Source: Chlorokybus atmophyticus (Eukaryota; Streptophyta; Chlorokybophyceae; Chlorokybales; Chlorokybaceae). From it: DNA of 64,000 bases. Positions within the stretch are counted from its first letter, which is position 1. The number at the start of each line of letters is the position of its first letter. The position numbers were made by a program, and so were the translations under genes. Below the pieces are notes generated by a model. The model did no database searches, was not told where the DNA came from, and saw only the letters and a program-made list of their open reading frames with translations. Below, one piece after another: positions 36,860 to 48,815 of the stretch. The stretch lies in assembly GCA_009103225.1 (NCBI GenBank), contig RHPI01001507.1, positions 686,151 to 750,150 of the forward strand, written 5' to 3'.

Positions 36860-39800
36860 ATGGCCTACTCAGACAGCTCCGGCGCGGGATTCGGGTGTGC
36901 GGCGGACAGCAGCGGAGGTGGAGGAGGCGGAGGCGGTGACCCAGACGCCGGCGGAGGAGGAACTGAACTAGGAGGAGGAGGTGGTGGAGCCGGCGGAGGA
37001 GCTGCCGGGAAGACTTCCAAGTACATCCGTTACACGCCGCAGCAGGTTTGTGGTTTGTGGACAGGCAGCTGCAACCAGCAGGCCAGCTGTCAAAATTGGG
37101 CACTCAGGTGTCAAGAGTAGGCGCTTAGTTTGTTTATTTTGTTGTGAAGCTGCAACAGTACTACAGCACAGCTCACTGCAATCTGAGCAATGATGTTCAA
37201 GCAGCCCCAACGCAAGCTTTCCTTCTTTGTTTTACTCCTTCTGATCAATCCTGCAGTTCTATTCGACCACTAGCAAGAGTCCTTTTTGAATCCATTGTTG
37301 CGTTTTCACTTAGCATGCCAGTAAGTGATTAAGCATGATGTATGCTTGTGCTCATGTTGATACCCAGCTGGAAGTTGCGTTGTTGTTGTGCTGATTTGTT
37401 GATAATAACGTGTTGGGATTGCGTTTCAGATCGAAACACTGGAAGCTGCTTATCAGCGATGTCCACGCCCGACATCGCTGCAAAGAGCTCAGCTCATACG
37501 CAGCCACCCGGATTTGAGCAATATTGACCCAAAGCAGGTGAGCATATTGCTGCTGCTGCTGTCGATGTTATATTGTCCTGTTTTGCTGTCGCTGTCCTTG
37601 TTGTTTTGTTGCTGTTGCTTTGGTTGCATGTGATCGCATGCATGTGTGCATGCAACACAGCAAAGGTTGTTAATGCCTTTCTGTTGTTGTTTGTTTCAGG
37701 TGAAGGTTTGGTTTCAGAACCGGCGATGTCGGGACAAAGCGCGGGGGGAAGTTACAGGCTTGCGCGATCAGAACATCAAGTTGCAAAACAACAACAAGAA
37801 TCTGCAAGCCCAGAACGCGGAGCTGGCGTCGAGGATCCGAGCCACCGAAGAGGCATTGCAGACGCTAAGGGCCAATGCGACGCAGGCTCCCATGGTACAT
37901 TCAATAGTTGACGATGTTGGCACACACATGACACCAGCGTGCGTTTGTGCATGCGTATGTTTGTCACATGGTTGTATGCACACAAAATGCAAGTATGCAT
38001 ACATGCATGCATGCACGTGCGCACACACACATGTACACACAGACACTTACATGGATGACGTGTACAGACATTCACACGTTACTCTGTGCATGTGTTATTC
38101 GTACCCACGTACGCATGGTTGTCATCGTTGTATGTGTGTTCGGCGTTGGCTGATGTGATATGTTGTGTACTCGCCAGGCGGACAAACCGCAGACGTCCGC
38201 TACAACATCCATTTCAACATTGGGCTCCGTGCGAAGCTTAGCGGGAGACAACGCATCAGAACACAGCTATGATGATGCGGTGCGTTAGCACATACATTGC
38301 AAGCAAGCACGCACGCGCGCACACACGTGCGCGTATGCACATGCTTAACACGTTTGGGTGTATGTTGGCATAGGGTGCGTCATGTTTGACGCTGCTTTCC
38401 ACATCAGTTCGAGAGGCTCTCCCCGCCGATGACAAAGATGATTCTGAAGCCATCAGCAGTTCAGTCTTGCGCCAATTTTTCGCCGCTCCGGACTTGAATG
38501 CGGGCAACACGGCGAGAACAGCTGGTGAGTTGCCGACCCAACATGTTGCACACGTACACACGCACACAGTTGGCTTCCTTGTCTACAACGCGTGTCAGCC
38601 TCGATCGTAGGAGGGGAAGTTGCGAGGATGGCTGAAGAGACAATGTCCACATTTTTGGGCGTCGCAACTGGCGGGTTGGGAAGCGATCATTGGCGGGATG
38701 CGGGACAAGTTCACGTAAGTGCACATGAAAACTATAGCATGCAACCATATGTTGGGTGTAACATCTTAAGTCATTGCTAACACGCTGCTCTGTTGTCTTG
38801 CGTTGACTTGGGAATTGGGTGCACAGATATTGGATGCAGAACAGGTGATTGCGTTGCTCGAGGACCGCATGGCGTGGGACCGTTCGTGCCGGCGTTGCTT
38901 GCGAATTGGTCGCATCTTGCGCACGCCTCAGGGTGGACGTGCGGAGCTCAGGATGCTCACGCTGTGCGCCCCGTCACCCCTCGTGAGGCCGCGACGACTG
39001 CTCACCATGCGCGTGGTCACGCCGCTGCCCAACGGCGTGTGGGCGGCAGCAGAGCGTTCCGTCTCCGCGGATGGTACGTTGTGTGGGTATGTGTATGCTT
39101 TGTCGGGTTATGCATCTGTTTTTGGCGTAGCAGGCTCGTGCATGTCGACATAAAGATTGAACTTGGGGACCTGTTGTGTTGGCAGGTAATGTGTCTTCGC
39201 GGTCGCAGATGCACGTGAGCGGTGTGCTTGCGCGACCGCAGCCTGAAGACAACACGTGTTATGTTGTGTGCGTGGACCACGTCAACTTGCGCCCGCCGCC
39301 AGGCTTGCCGCTGCAGCCACTTTCCATGAGCATAGCAAACCAGGTAGAGCGCACTCGCACACACGCACGTCCACACTGATACATGCGCGGACATACGCGC
39401 GCTCTCAGTCTGCTTAATCCATCAAACCAAACACTACAAAGACGATGTTGACTTGCCTGCCTGATGATGTGTTCAGGCCTTGCGGCACGTGCGCAAAAAA
39501 CAAGTGCAGCAGCCGCGGCATCAGCACGAGATAGCGCGCTGCCTGGTCGCAGGGTTCGCGTCTGCGGCCGAAGCGAGTCCCGACGATGGCTGGAGGACGG
39601 TGGCCTTTCCCCCTGACCAGGCACAGGTGTGTACTAGGTGAAGTGCGTGGTACGATCATGAATGTATGCTTGTGCATGTGCGTGTGCACAGGCATGTTGG
39701 TGCATGTGCGGGCACACATGCACGCCCCATACCCACGTGCACGCGCATGCGCGTGCAACATTTGCTGGCCACATTGTTGCATTGCCGGCACATTGTCTAT

Positions 39801-41520
39801 GTCATGAGACTGTTGTTATTTGCTGTGGCAGGAAGGTCTGCGGTGTGCATACAAGGCCGTGCCGGCGGACCCCAAGCTACGACGGCCGAGCGACCCGACC
39901 TGTCCGGTGCTGTCGGTGTCCGCCTCGCTGCTCATGCAGAACGTGTCCCCCTCTGCGTTTATAAAATACCTTAAAGATCATCGCGAGCAGTGGGCCAACT
40001 GCGACGTCAAGCCCTTCGATCCCGAGCACGCCAACGCCAACAACGAGGAGTCCATCACCGACACAGCGTGTCCACAACAAGGCGAGCCGGCGAACCCAAC
40101 ATGTACCAAATCGTCATCGCAGTTCGTGCCCGTCACGACCGACGAGGGCGAGGTGCTCGAGCTGCTGAAGATGCCGGAATGTGGACACGCCGTGGGTAGC
40201 GTCGGCCCGCACACGGGGGAGAAGTTCTTGCTGCGGTTGTGGTCCGATCCCGGTCTGGAAGAGAACCAGTCTTCTGATGATGCGATGTCCTCGGCTGCGC
40301 TCTATCTTGCCCCCGTTGATGCGGCGCGCTCCGCCGACGCCGTCCCACTCCTTGCTTCAGGGTTCAGCGCGCAGCCATTGCCCCAACCGCTCCCGCCCCT
40401 TTTGTCTCAGGTGAGTTGAGGAGAGAAACTTGGTGTGCTGTGCGCTGTGCTTTGTTGGATTGTGTTCGTGCGTGTGCGTTGAGTTTGCTGGCGTACCTGT
40501 GCATGCGTGTGCATGTGCATGTGCATGTGCACCTGAGTGTGCCGGTGTGCGCCTGCATGTGCGCCTGGTTATGCGTGTGCAGTTGTCCCCATGTCTTTGT
40601 GTCTGTGTTTGTGTGTGCATGCGTGGCCTACCAAGTGAGCTACCTTATCACTAACTGCTGGTTGTACCCACAGCGTTCAAGTCTGGTGACAGTGTGCTTC
40701 CAGTTCCCGCTGCTGAGCGGCGACGCGACCACTCGACATGCAGCTTCTGTGGCGGCGCGCAACTATGTGAAGAGCGTGTGTACCACTCTGCGCAAGGCGG
40801 CGGCGTTTCTCAATGCGAAGGCGCCGGTGGAGCCGTGGCTTCAGCCGGCGTTCATCGCATTGGCAAAACACATCGTGGAGAGCTACAAACGCCACATTGG
40901 CGTGGACTTGTTGCCTACGCCGTACACGTCTGACTACGAGTGCGCCATGCAGGTGTGGTAGAGTTGGTTGTAGTGCAACTGGATGTGATATTGTCTTTGG
41001 GTCTGTCATTGATGGTGGCATGTTGGCTGTTTACACAGTTGTACCACATCGACTCGCCGCTGGTGCTGCTTGCTGTTGGCAACTGGGACGGCACGGCCCA
41101 ACCCAACTTCAGCTATGGCAACCGCGCGGGGTTGTTGTTCTACGACACGACATTTGATATGTTCCCGTCCATTGCGTTCGGGCAGATTGTCAACGAGCGC
41201 GGGCGGGCCGACCGTGAGCAGCTTCTCACCCTCATCGCGCAGTTTGGATTCGCAGAGCTACCACCAGGCATACGATACAGCGCCAAAGGCCACACCGTCA
41301 AGTTTGACAAGGCCCTCATGTGGACGGTGAGTGATGCATGCAAGCACACACGCGCGCACATGCTTACATGCACACACAAGCGCCCGGGTGCTGTGTATGG
41401 CTGTTGCTAACGCTCTTGTCTGTGCTGTGTCCGCTGCAGGTTTTTGATGACAATGACGAGATTCTTGGAATTTGCGGGATGTATGGGCAATGGCAGGTTC
41501 AGCCTGCGGACGCTTCATAG
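36860..41520 (+). CDS. Class III HD-ZIP transcription factor
   Basis: Homeodomain-leucine zipper factor of the family that sets polarity and vascular/meristem fate in land plants. Thirteen exons: 36860-37045, 37430-37537, 37700-37894, 38178-38279, 38374-38524, 38599-38714, 38827-39073, 39186-39343, 39477-39626, 39832-40410, 40674-40952, 41039-41326, 41440-41520 (about 879 aa). First ATG of the frame is 36860; a Gly-rich leader precedes the homeodomain (KYIRYTPQQ to VKVWFQNRRCRDKARGE). A zipper follows (LRDQNIKLQ, LQAQNAEL). START begins near AEETMSTFLG and runs through CYVVCVDHVNL; then comes the HD-SAD region (SASLLMQNVSPSAFIKYLKDH). MEKHLA lies on the last exons (GLLFYDTTFDMFP, FDDNDEILGICGMYGQ). 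An acceptor at 38611 instead of 38599 also fits, giving 4 residues fewer. The START N-terminal part is about 35 residues shorter than usual. Confidence 0.95.
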
Positions 41521-42147
41521 CACACTACTTTAGTAGTTAGGTGGTCTGTTGTTATACATAGAGTCTAGTATTGCCTGTTTGTCCTACAGTGGACAATCCT
41601 CGGCAGCAGCACTTCACGGCGTGCGACGGGACACATTGTGCATAAATAGTTGATCCCGTGACACGGTTTTGTCGGATTGAAGTTGCTGCAAGTAGGTATG
41701 TACCAATCAATAAATGTGTTGATGGCATATATAGAACAGCCTCCCATGCAAATGAAGTGCAGTGCTTGAAGCACTGTGCTTCCGAAGGGTCGGTATGGTC
41801 ATTGCGTGCTGTTGCTTGGGATGCTCATCATAACTCGAGGTAGATTGACTCGCAGACATCGCTGCTATGTATGACTCTGCTTTAATGCACATTTGTCAGT
41901 GGCATTTCCAATGTTTGATAGTATTGGGCTTTAGTGACCACCACGTGTGCCAGCTACCGGAATTGTATATCTTTCTTATTCTACGTCAAACTACTCACAC
42001 TGTCTTAAGTAAGTCATTAGTCAAGTGTATTGAGTTATAAACTTACTATTATAACCGGCCGTTCGTAATTCAACGTTATAACCGTTAAGCACACATGTCC
42101 GTTTAACGGATAGCGGCAGTCGTGGCGGCGGCGTCGTTGTTGTCCAC
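41521..42147. other. Intergenic, 3' of HD-ZIP III
   Basis: No gene recognised. The left part should contain the 3' UTR of the HD-ZIP gene. GC rises sharply after about 42110 at the next gene. Confidence 0.5.
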
Positions 42148-42672
42148 ATGAGCGGCAGCTCGCCGTCAGGCTCCAAGCCACTCGGCACGCCAGGAGGAGG
42201 AGGACCAGGCTCAGGAGCAGGAGGAGGAGGAGGACAAGGCTTCTCACCGGGCCATTCTCCTTCGTCTAGGCCGCCGCCGGAAGCTTCCGGCGGCAGCGGC
42301 GACGGCTTAGTTGGCGATGGTGTGGGCGTGGGCGTCGTCGGGGATCGCCAGCGCGTCCTTCTTGAGCTAGGTGGGACGCTCCTCCTCACCACCTGTCAGC
42401 TGGACAGCACTGTAGGGGAGCTCAGGCATGCCGCCTCCCAGAAGGCGGTGAGGAGGGGCTTGCCGCCCGCCGCCCACCTGGCTCTCCGCCTGGGCCAGGG
42501 CGGTGGCGGCGGCGACTCTGGCCTGGCCATACTGGATGACGGCGACACCCTCCGCAGCCTGGCCCTCCCCCGCGACGCCCGCGTTGCTCTCATCTACCAC
42601 GACGTCTTTGAGGCCGCCCGCATGCTCCACACAGGCACAGCCATGGCAATCACACCGCCAGACACAGGATGA
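42148..42672 (+). CDS. Hypothetical protein, possible ubiquitin-like fold
   Basis: A 174-codon single-exon frame starting at ATG 42148, with the sharp GC rise seen at other coding exons here. Residues 1 to about 65 are Gly/Ser/Pro-rich and probably disordered. Residues about 68-155 alternate hydrophobic strands in a way that suggests a beta-grasp (ubiquitin-like) domain: RVLLELGGTLLLTTCQL, then a helix-like STVGELRHAASQKAV, LALRLG, a Gly-rich loop, and LAILDDGDTLRSLAL before VALIYHD. No C-terminal diglycine is present, so it would not be a conjugated modifier. I do not recognise a specific family. The 3' end is followed by low-GC DNA. Expression is not shown. Confidence 0.55.
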   Translation: MSGSSPSGSKPLGTPGGGGPGSGAGGGGGQGFSPGHSPSSRPPPEASGGSGDGLVGDGVGVGVVGDRQRVLLELGGTLLLTTCQLDSTVGELRHAASQKAVRRGLPPAAHLALRLGQGGGGGDSGLAILDDGDTLRSLALPRDARVALIYHDVFEAARMLHTGTAMAITPPDTG

Positions 42673-44612
42673 ATGAGGAGAGAGACCATCTTCACACCAT
42701 TTTCAACGTAAGGCACCATGCACCAACACAGCAGAGCGCTTATGCAACTGCCGTTGTCAAGGTACATTGTGTGTGTGAAGTCTGCATCTAGTTGCTGATT
42801 TTGTGGTGTGCCACAGGTTCTGTTACAGCTGTTGACAAGACGCTGCATGCGAGACACAACACGCATGTAATTCGTGCAGCCAGCCTTACTGCCCCATTGT
42901 GCTACAGGTATTGTTGTGTTAGATGTGCATGTGCGCGTGCATGCATGCATGCATGTTTGTATTTTTGGAAGCGTTTGCGGCTGTGTTATTGCACAACTGC
43001 AGACACACCTGTGTGTCTATGTATGCGTGCGTGTGTGCATGGGTGCCTGTTGTGTATATGTGTATGTAGGGGCGGGCGGGCAGGAGGGAGTGTGTGCACA
43101 TGCATTCGTGCGTGCCTGCATGTACGGCCACAGTGTTGTGCCCCAACTGCGATTGTGTCACTAAGGCATGCAACGCGTTTTTCGTAATGCGCATGTCTGT
43201 TCTGCAGGTGGACACGAGAGCTGAGCTGTTTGTGCAACGTAGCGTTGCACTCGTGCACCAGGTTGGCCAACCAAGTCCCTAATAGTACGTATAGCTGAAG
43301 GACATAAATACCTAAGACCTGCGGCAGTGTGTAAGGCTTATTGATTGTACGTGTATTGTGTATGTATTAGACCCATGTATTCAACCAAGCCCAATTGCGA
43401 AGCATGTGCGATGGCGCCCTCACATGTGCATACAATGACATGCACGCAAACACATGCATGCCGCACAGCAGCATACCCCATTTGTACACATACATGAACA
43501 CAAACCAATCTGCCAGGGTGCAAGCTGTGTGCAATTATGATAAGCGGAGGCTCTCGTGCACACGCGCATGTGCAAGTGCATAGATATGCAAGCAGACGTC
43601 GCTCTAAGCACTGTGTATACACTTGCATGTCAATTGTGTGCGCAAGTGTCCACATGTGTGCGCATGCGCACGAGCTAAGACAGCAATGCTGTGATATGCA
43701 TACGTGTCATGTGCTGCAAATTTCGACACAAGGGTGTGCGTGTGTGCGCGTGTGTGCGTGCATGTGTGCGTGTGCGTGGGTGGGTGAATGACACAGCAAC
43801 ACAGAGACACACCACCTGTGTTGATGATCGCACGCAAACGCATGCGTCCACACACATGTGTGGACACGTGTGCGCGTGTCCACACATGTGCATATGCCAC
43901 AAGCACAGTGTATAGGAGATAGTATGCTGCATTTGTGCTTATACAGAGTCCATACCACACTTGTGTACATGTGTGTGCGTGCATGTGTGTGGGTAAGTGG
44001 CACAACAACACAGAGGCATACCACTGCGCAACCTAATACTCACACGTAAATGCATGCGTCAGCACGCATGTGTGGACACGTATGCATGTGTCTAGATTAT
44101 ATGCAATGTTGTGATTGTGACCAACACAACATGCATGGCACATGCAGCAGCAAAACACACAACACATGCAACAATTGCACTTGTTAACCACCAGGCTATG
44201 TATACAAGCTAGCTAGGTACTTACCCTCACTACAACCCATACCTCGTTGAATGTGCATGTTTGATTACCTGCCACATTGCTGGTGGCATCAAATTGACCA
44301 GGACGATGGTGATAACATGTGCACCATAAGCACATTGTGCTTGTATGACAGAGCCTACCACAATTGTGTACTGTTGTGAGACGTGTACCCTTGTGGTGCT
44401 GTCTCTCATATACAATGACTTTCGTATGCTATGGGCACGCATGCATTACGACTGTGTGCACATATTACATGTCAGGCAGCCAGGAACAAGGTTAGCTTTA
44501 TGCCAAGCTACCAGTGTTTGAGATAGGCGGTCAACGCCAGTGACCAATCATATTCACATATACATCCGTAGAAACACCCCTCAACCCCAAATAAGCGCAA
44601 TCCCGCCCACGA
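42673..44612. other. CA/TG-rich spacer with an internal duplication
   Basis: No gene recognised. About 43735-43885 and 43960-44095 are diverged copies of each other (both carry GTGTGCGTGCATGTGTG, a GACACAGCAACACAGAG-like word, and GCATGTGTGGACACG). The part from about 44050 to 44520 recurs at about 59133-59640 upstream of the unit C copy of gene X, so the amplified block begins at or before 44050. Confidence 0.6.
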
Positions 44613-46378
44613 CTATCCGCTGCGCGGCTCCCCCGCCTCTCCCGTCCTTCCCTCATCATCAACATCATCATCATCAACAACAACAACAACATCATCATCA
44701 TCATCAACATCATCATGAAAAATGGGGTCCGGTCGTAGCTGGCGGATGACAAACTTCGCAGCGCCTAGCGTCCTCCTGGTTGTTGCTTCCACGCGTGACA
44801 TCAACAGCACAATGCCCAATAGCTGGAGGTTGGGTCCGCCGCAAGCTTCCAAAATGTACTTAACTGCGTGCAGACTGATGCGCAGCTGCAGCGTGGCGGC
44901 ATCCTCATCTGTGAAAGACAGTTATAAGCAATGGCACAACTCAACAATCTAAACAAAGATTATACATACCTGTAGGATTCGACTTCGCCTCTCCCATGAC
45001 TAACCAACGCTGGTCAGCCTTAAGCAACACACCTCCTGCCGCATTAATCTCTAGTTGGCCCGAAACGTTCGGCGCCACTCTCTGTTGCCGCGCCACCTCC
45101 CACATTACAGCACTTAGTGCAGCACCATTACTGTCTGCAACCTCTGTACACAAGCAAGACAAGAGCGTAAGAACGGATGATAAACACCACGATAGGCCGA
45201 GTGTATCAACAAGAAGTAAACTCACGTTCTTGACCATAATTGCATGTGTAAACGAAGCGCTGGAACGTTCTGCGAACATCAGAGTTCAGGTGTTCCCCGA
45301 TCATGTCTTGCAAGTCTCCTGCAAGACCAGCAGCCTCCTTCATGCTGTGTAGCTCGAGCACACGCTGAAGTTGATGATACGTCTCTGTAACATCCGTGAG
45401 ATCCGGCACAGCGCGCCCCTTATTGGCTTTGATATGGGCAACGATCTGGTTTGTCGCAGCCTTAAGCGCCACTGGAAGGAAAGCAATGAAACCCTGCCGA
45501 ATTGCATCCTAAACAAGTTGTCACAGTCAGTAACAATCCAATGGCTGATCATTTAAGCAAAGAATTGAGTTCACACAACTTGAGCAAGCAACAATAAAGC
45601 TGTACTTGCCATGGCACTTACCACAGCAATCAATTTTGCAACCAAAGCAGCCTTGTTTGTTGGCAGGCCCCACTTGCCGCCATAAAACTCGAGAATCTTG
45701 TCAATATCAGAGAAGAGGCGGCCGTCACGGTACTTCTTCAACCGGCATTGTATGTTGGTGTAATTCTCCACCTCGCGACGAAAATACGCCATGACTTGAG
45801 ATTCGGCCATAATTCCGGAAGCTGCGACCAGTGCGGATGTGGCCTTCTGCTGGCTAAGAGATAACTGCTCCAGCTTCTCTATCCTGTCAAATGCCTTGGC
45901 AGCTTCCTGCCTGAACTTTTTGAACTGCCAGAAGCAACCGGACATGCTGAGAATCGGGCTTGACCAAGATTTGGTCAGACGGCCTAGCCTCACTTGAGGC
46001 TAGCCAACAAGAGAAGCATGTGCGTGTGATAGTGACGCACTTTTGATGCGTCACCATCACACGCAGGCATGCGTGTTAGCTAACTGTAACGCTACGAACA
46101 AGATTGCATGGTGGGCTTCCACTATTTGTAACCAATCACAGCAGCATGTAAACTGACTGAGTCATTGCCTGACGTACCCACTCTGGCGCGCCATCATCCT
46201 CTTCATTGGCGTCTCCCTCATTGGAGAAACTGAAACTAAGGGTATGATTCTGTCGGACCAACAAGGCCGGTGGCGCGGAACTTCTCAACGCAGGTCTTCT
46301 GCTGCTCCCAAGAGTGGTGCAACGGACCATCGCCGTGGCACTCTGCATCACACTTTGCATGCTGGCAGCTGACCGCAT
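44613..46378 (-). CDS. Gene X, unit A: uncharacterised, intact, 418 aa
   Basis: Not a family I recognise. Five exons join in frame: 46178-46378, 45622-45924, 45226-45508, 44970-45143, 44613-44908, all GT-AG. The first 45 residues are rich in Ser, Ala, Arg and Met with few acidic residues, like an organelle transit peptide. Exon 2 begins with a probable amphipathic or coiled helix (FRQEAAKAFDRIEKLEQL). Exon 3 is helical (DLTDVTETYHQLQRVLEL). Exon 4 has LEINAAGG then RWLVMGEAKSN, leading in exon 5 to TLQLRISLHAVKYILEACGG; the E-x-K (314-316) after a hydrophobic strand with a Gln-led helix behind it resembles a PD-(D/E)XK nuclease core, but the usual Asp is not obvious. The tail is very acidic (Asp runs from GAT/GTC repeats). 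Copy B has the same exon plan. Homologous open blocks 5' of it (47028-47584) may be additional exons. Confidence 0.65.
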
Positions 46379-46525
46379 GAGTTAGAAAGGGTCAGTCAGT
46401 TGCTAGGTGGTTGCTGCACTGGAAGCAAGTGTGTCCAGGTCATAGTGCATAGCAGTCCATGCAGCTCACAACCAATCACCCACTAAACGGGTGCGTATTA
46501 CTGATGCAGAGGTGGTTGCAGCCAA

Positions 46526-47780
<1,255 letters not shown>

Positions 47781-48815
47781 ATTTGTACGTAGGCTTTGCA
47801 AATTCGTATACATGTACAAAGCTGTACATGAACTACACAGCGCTGTCTTTTTTGTTAATACTAGACTTTCAGCATTTGAGTCATTGCTGAATTACTAAAG
47901 CTGTTTTTACTACATTTTGCAGTCTAAAGGTATCTCAAGTTTTGGCTATTATCATAACATGACGCTGCATATGGATTTAACATGTTACATTCTGAATGCT
48001 ATACATCGCAATTTATATGTAACGCGGTAGCTATATCTAGCATAGCTGTTTTTGTTCATGTGTAGATGCAAAATATCAATGCTGCTGCAATGTCAATCGA
48101 CATAAAAGCATCGAAGAGAACTTATGGCACCCATCGATACTTAGCAACTTACCCACACGCGCAGGCATGCGCCTCAGCACATGCACACAAACTTCCTCCC
48201 TCTTATGCCACTCCAATGTTATTATATGCATAAAAGCATACCAAAGACAGTGAATAGCTTCACACGTTGCCGCAAATGCAATCGCTTTGCAAGCAACCTC
48301 GTTTGGCAATAATGCTACAAAGCTGTCAAGTCAAAGTAAGTTGTTTGCATAAATATACAAACGACGTGTGTGGTTCACAGCGTGATGCTATACTCGACCG
48401 TACGAGTTAATCATAACTGCAAGCGCACCAGTGAAATCAATACGCAATTTGTCATTGTAAGCAATGGCAACAAAGAAATGAAGCCAATAAAAGTAGTCTA
48501 CATGACCATCATGCTTACAAGCACATTGCCATACAAATCCATTTGAGTGTCGTTTTTGCATGCACACTAGGCTACATGTCCTATTGACAAAGTGTGGTGA
48601 ATGAATGAACGAAACAACACTGCCGGTATACCGGTATATATCTACCTGAGGTAGACTACCTCAGTGCCAGCCTCGTTACGAGGCTGATAAGCATGAGAGG
48701 GCCCCTTCGTGCCTATCAGATCTCTGATAGGACTCCCTTGAGCTGAAAGCTTTCAGCTGAGCTGAGCTGAGCTGAGCTGAGCGCTGCTGGCCTGGTGGCG
48801 GTGGCGGTGGCGTTG
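47781..48815. other. AT-rich spacer between X and Z, unit A
   Basis: No gene. It is related to about 57480-58600 in unit B and missing from unit C. At its right end (about 48670-48782) are a CAGCCTCG/CGAGGCTG hairpin and AGCTG short repeats that recur before Z in all three units (about 58630 and 62752). Facing genes on either side make it the likely divergent promoter region. Confidence 0.5.
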
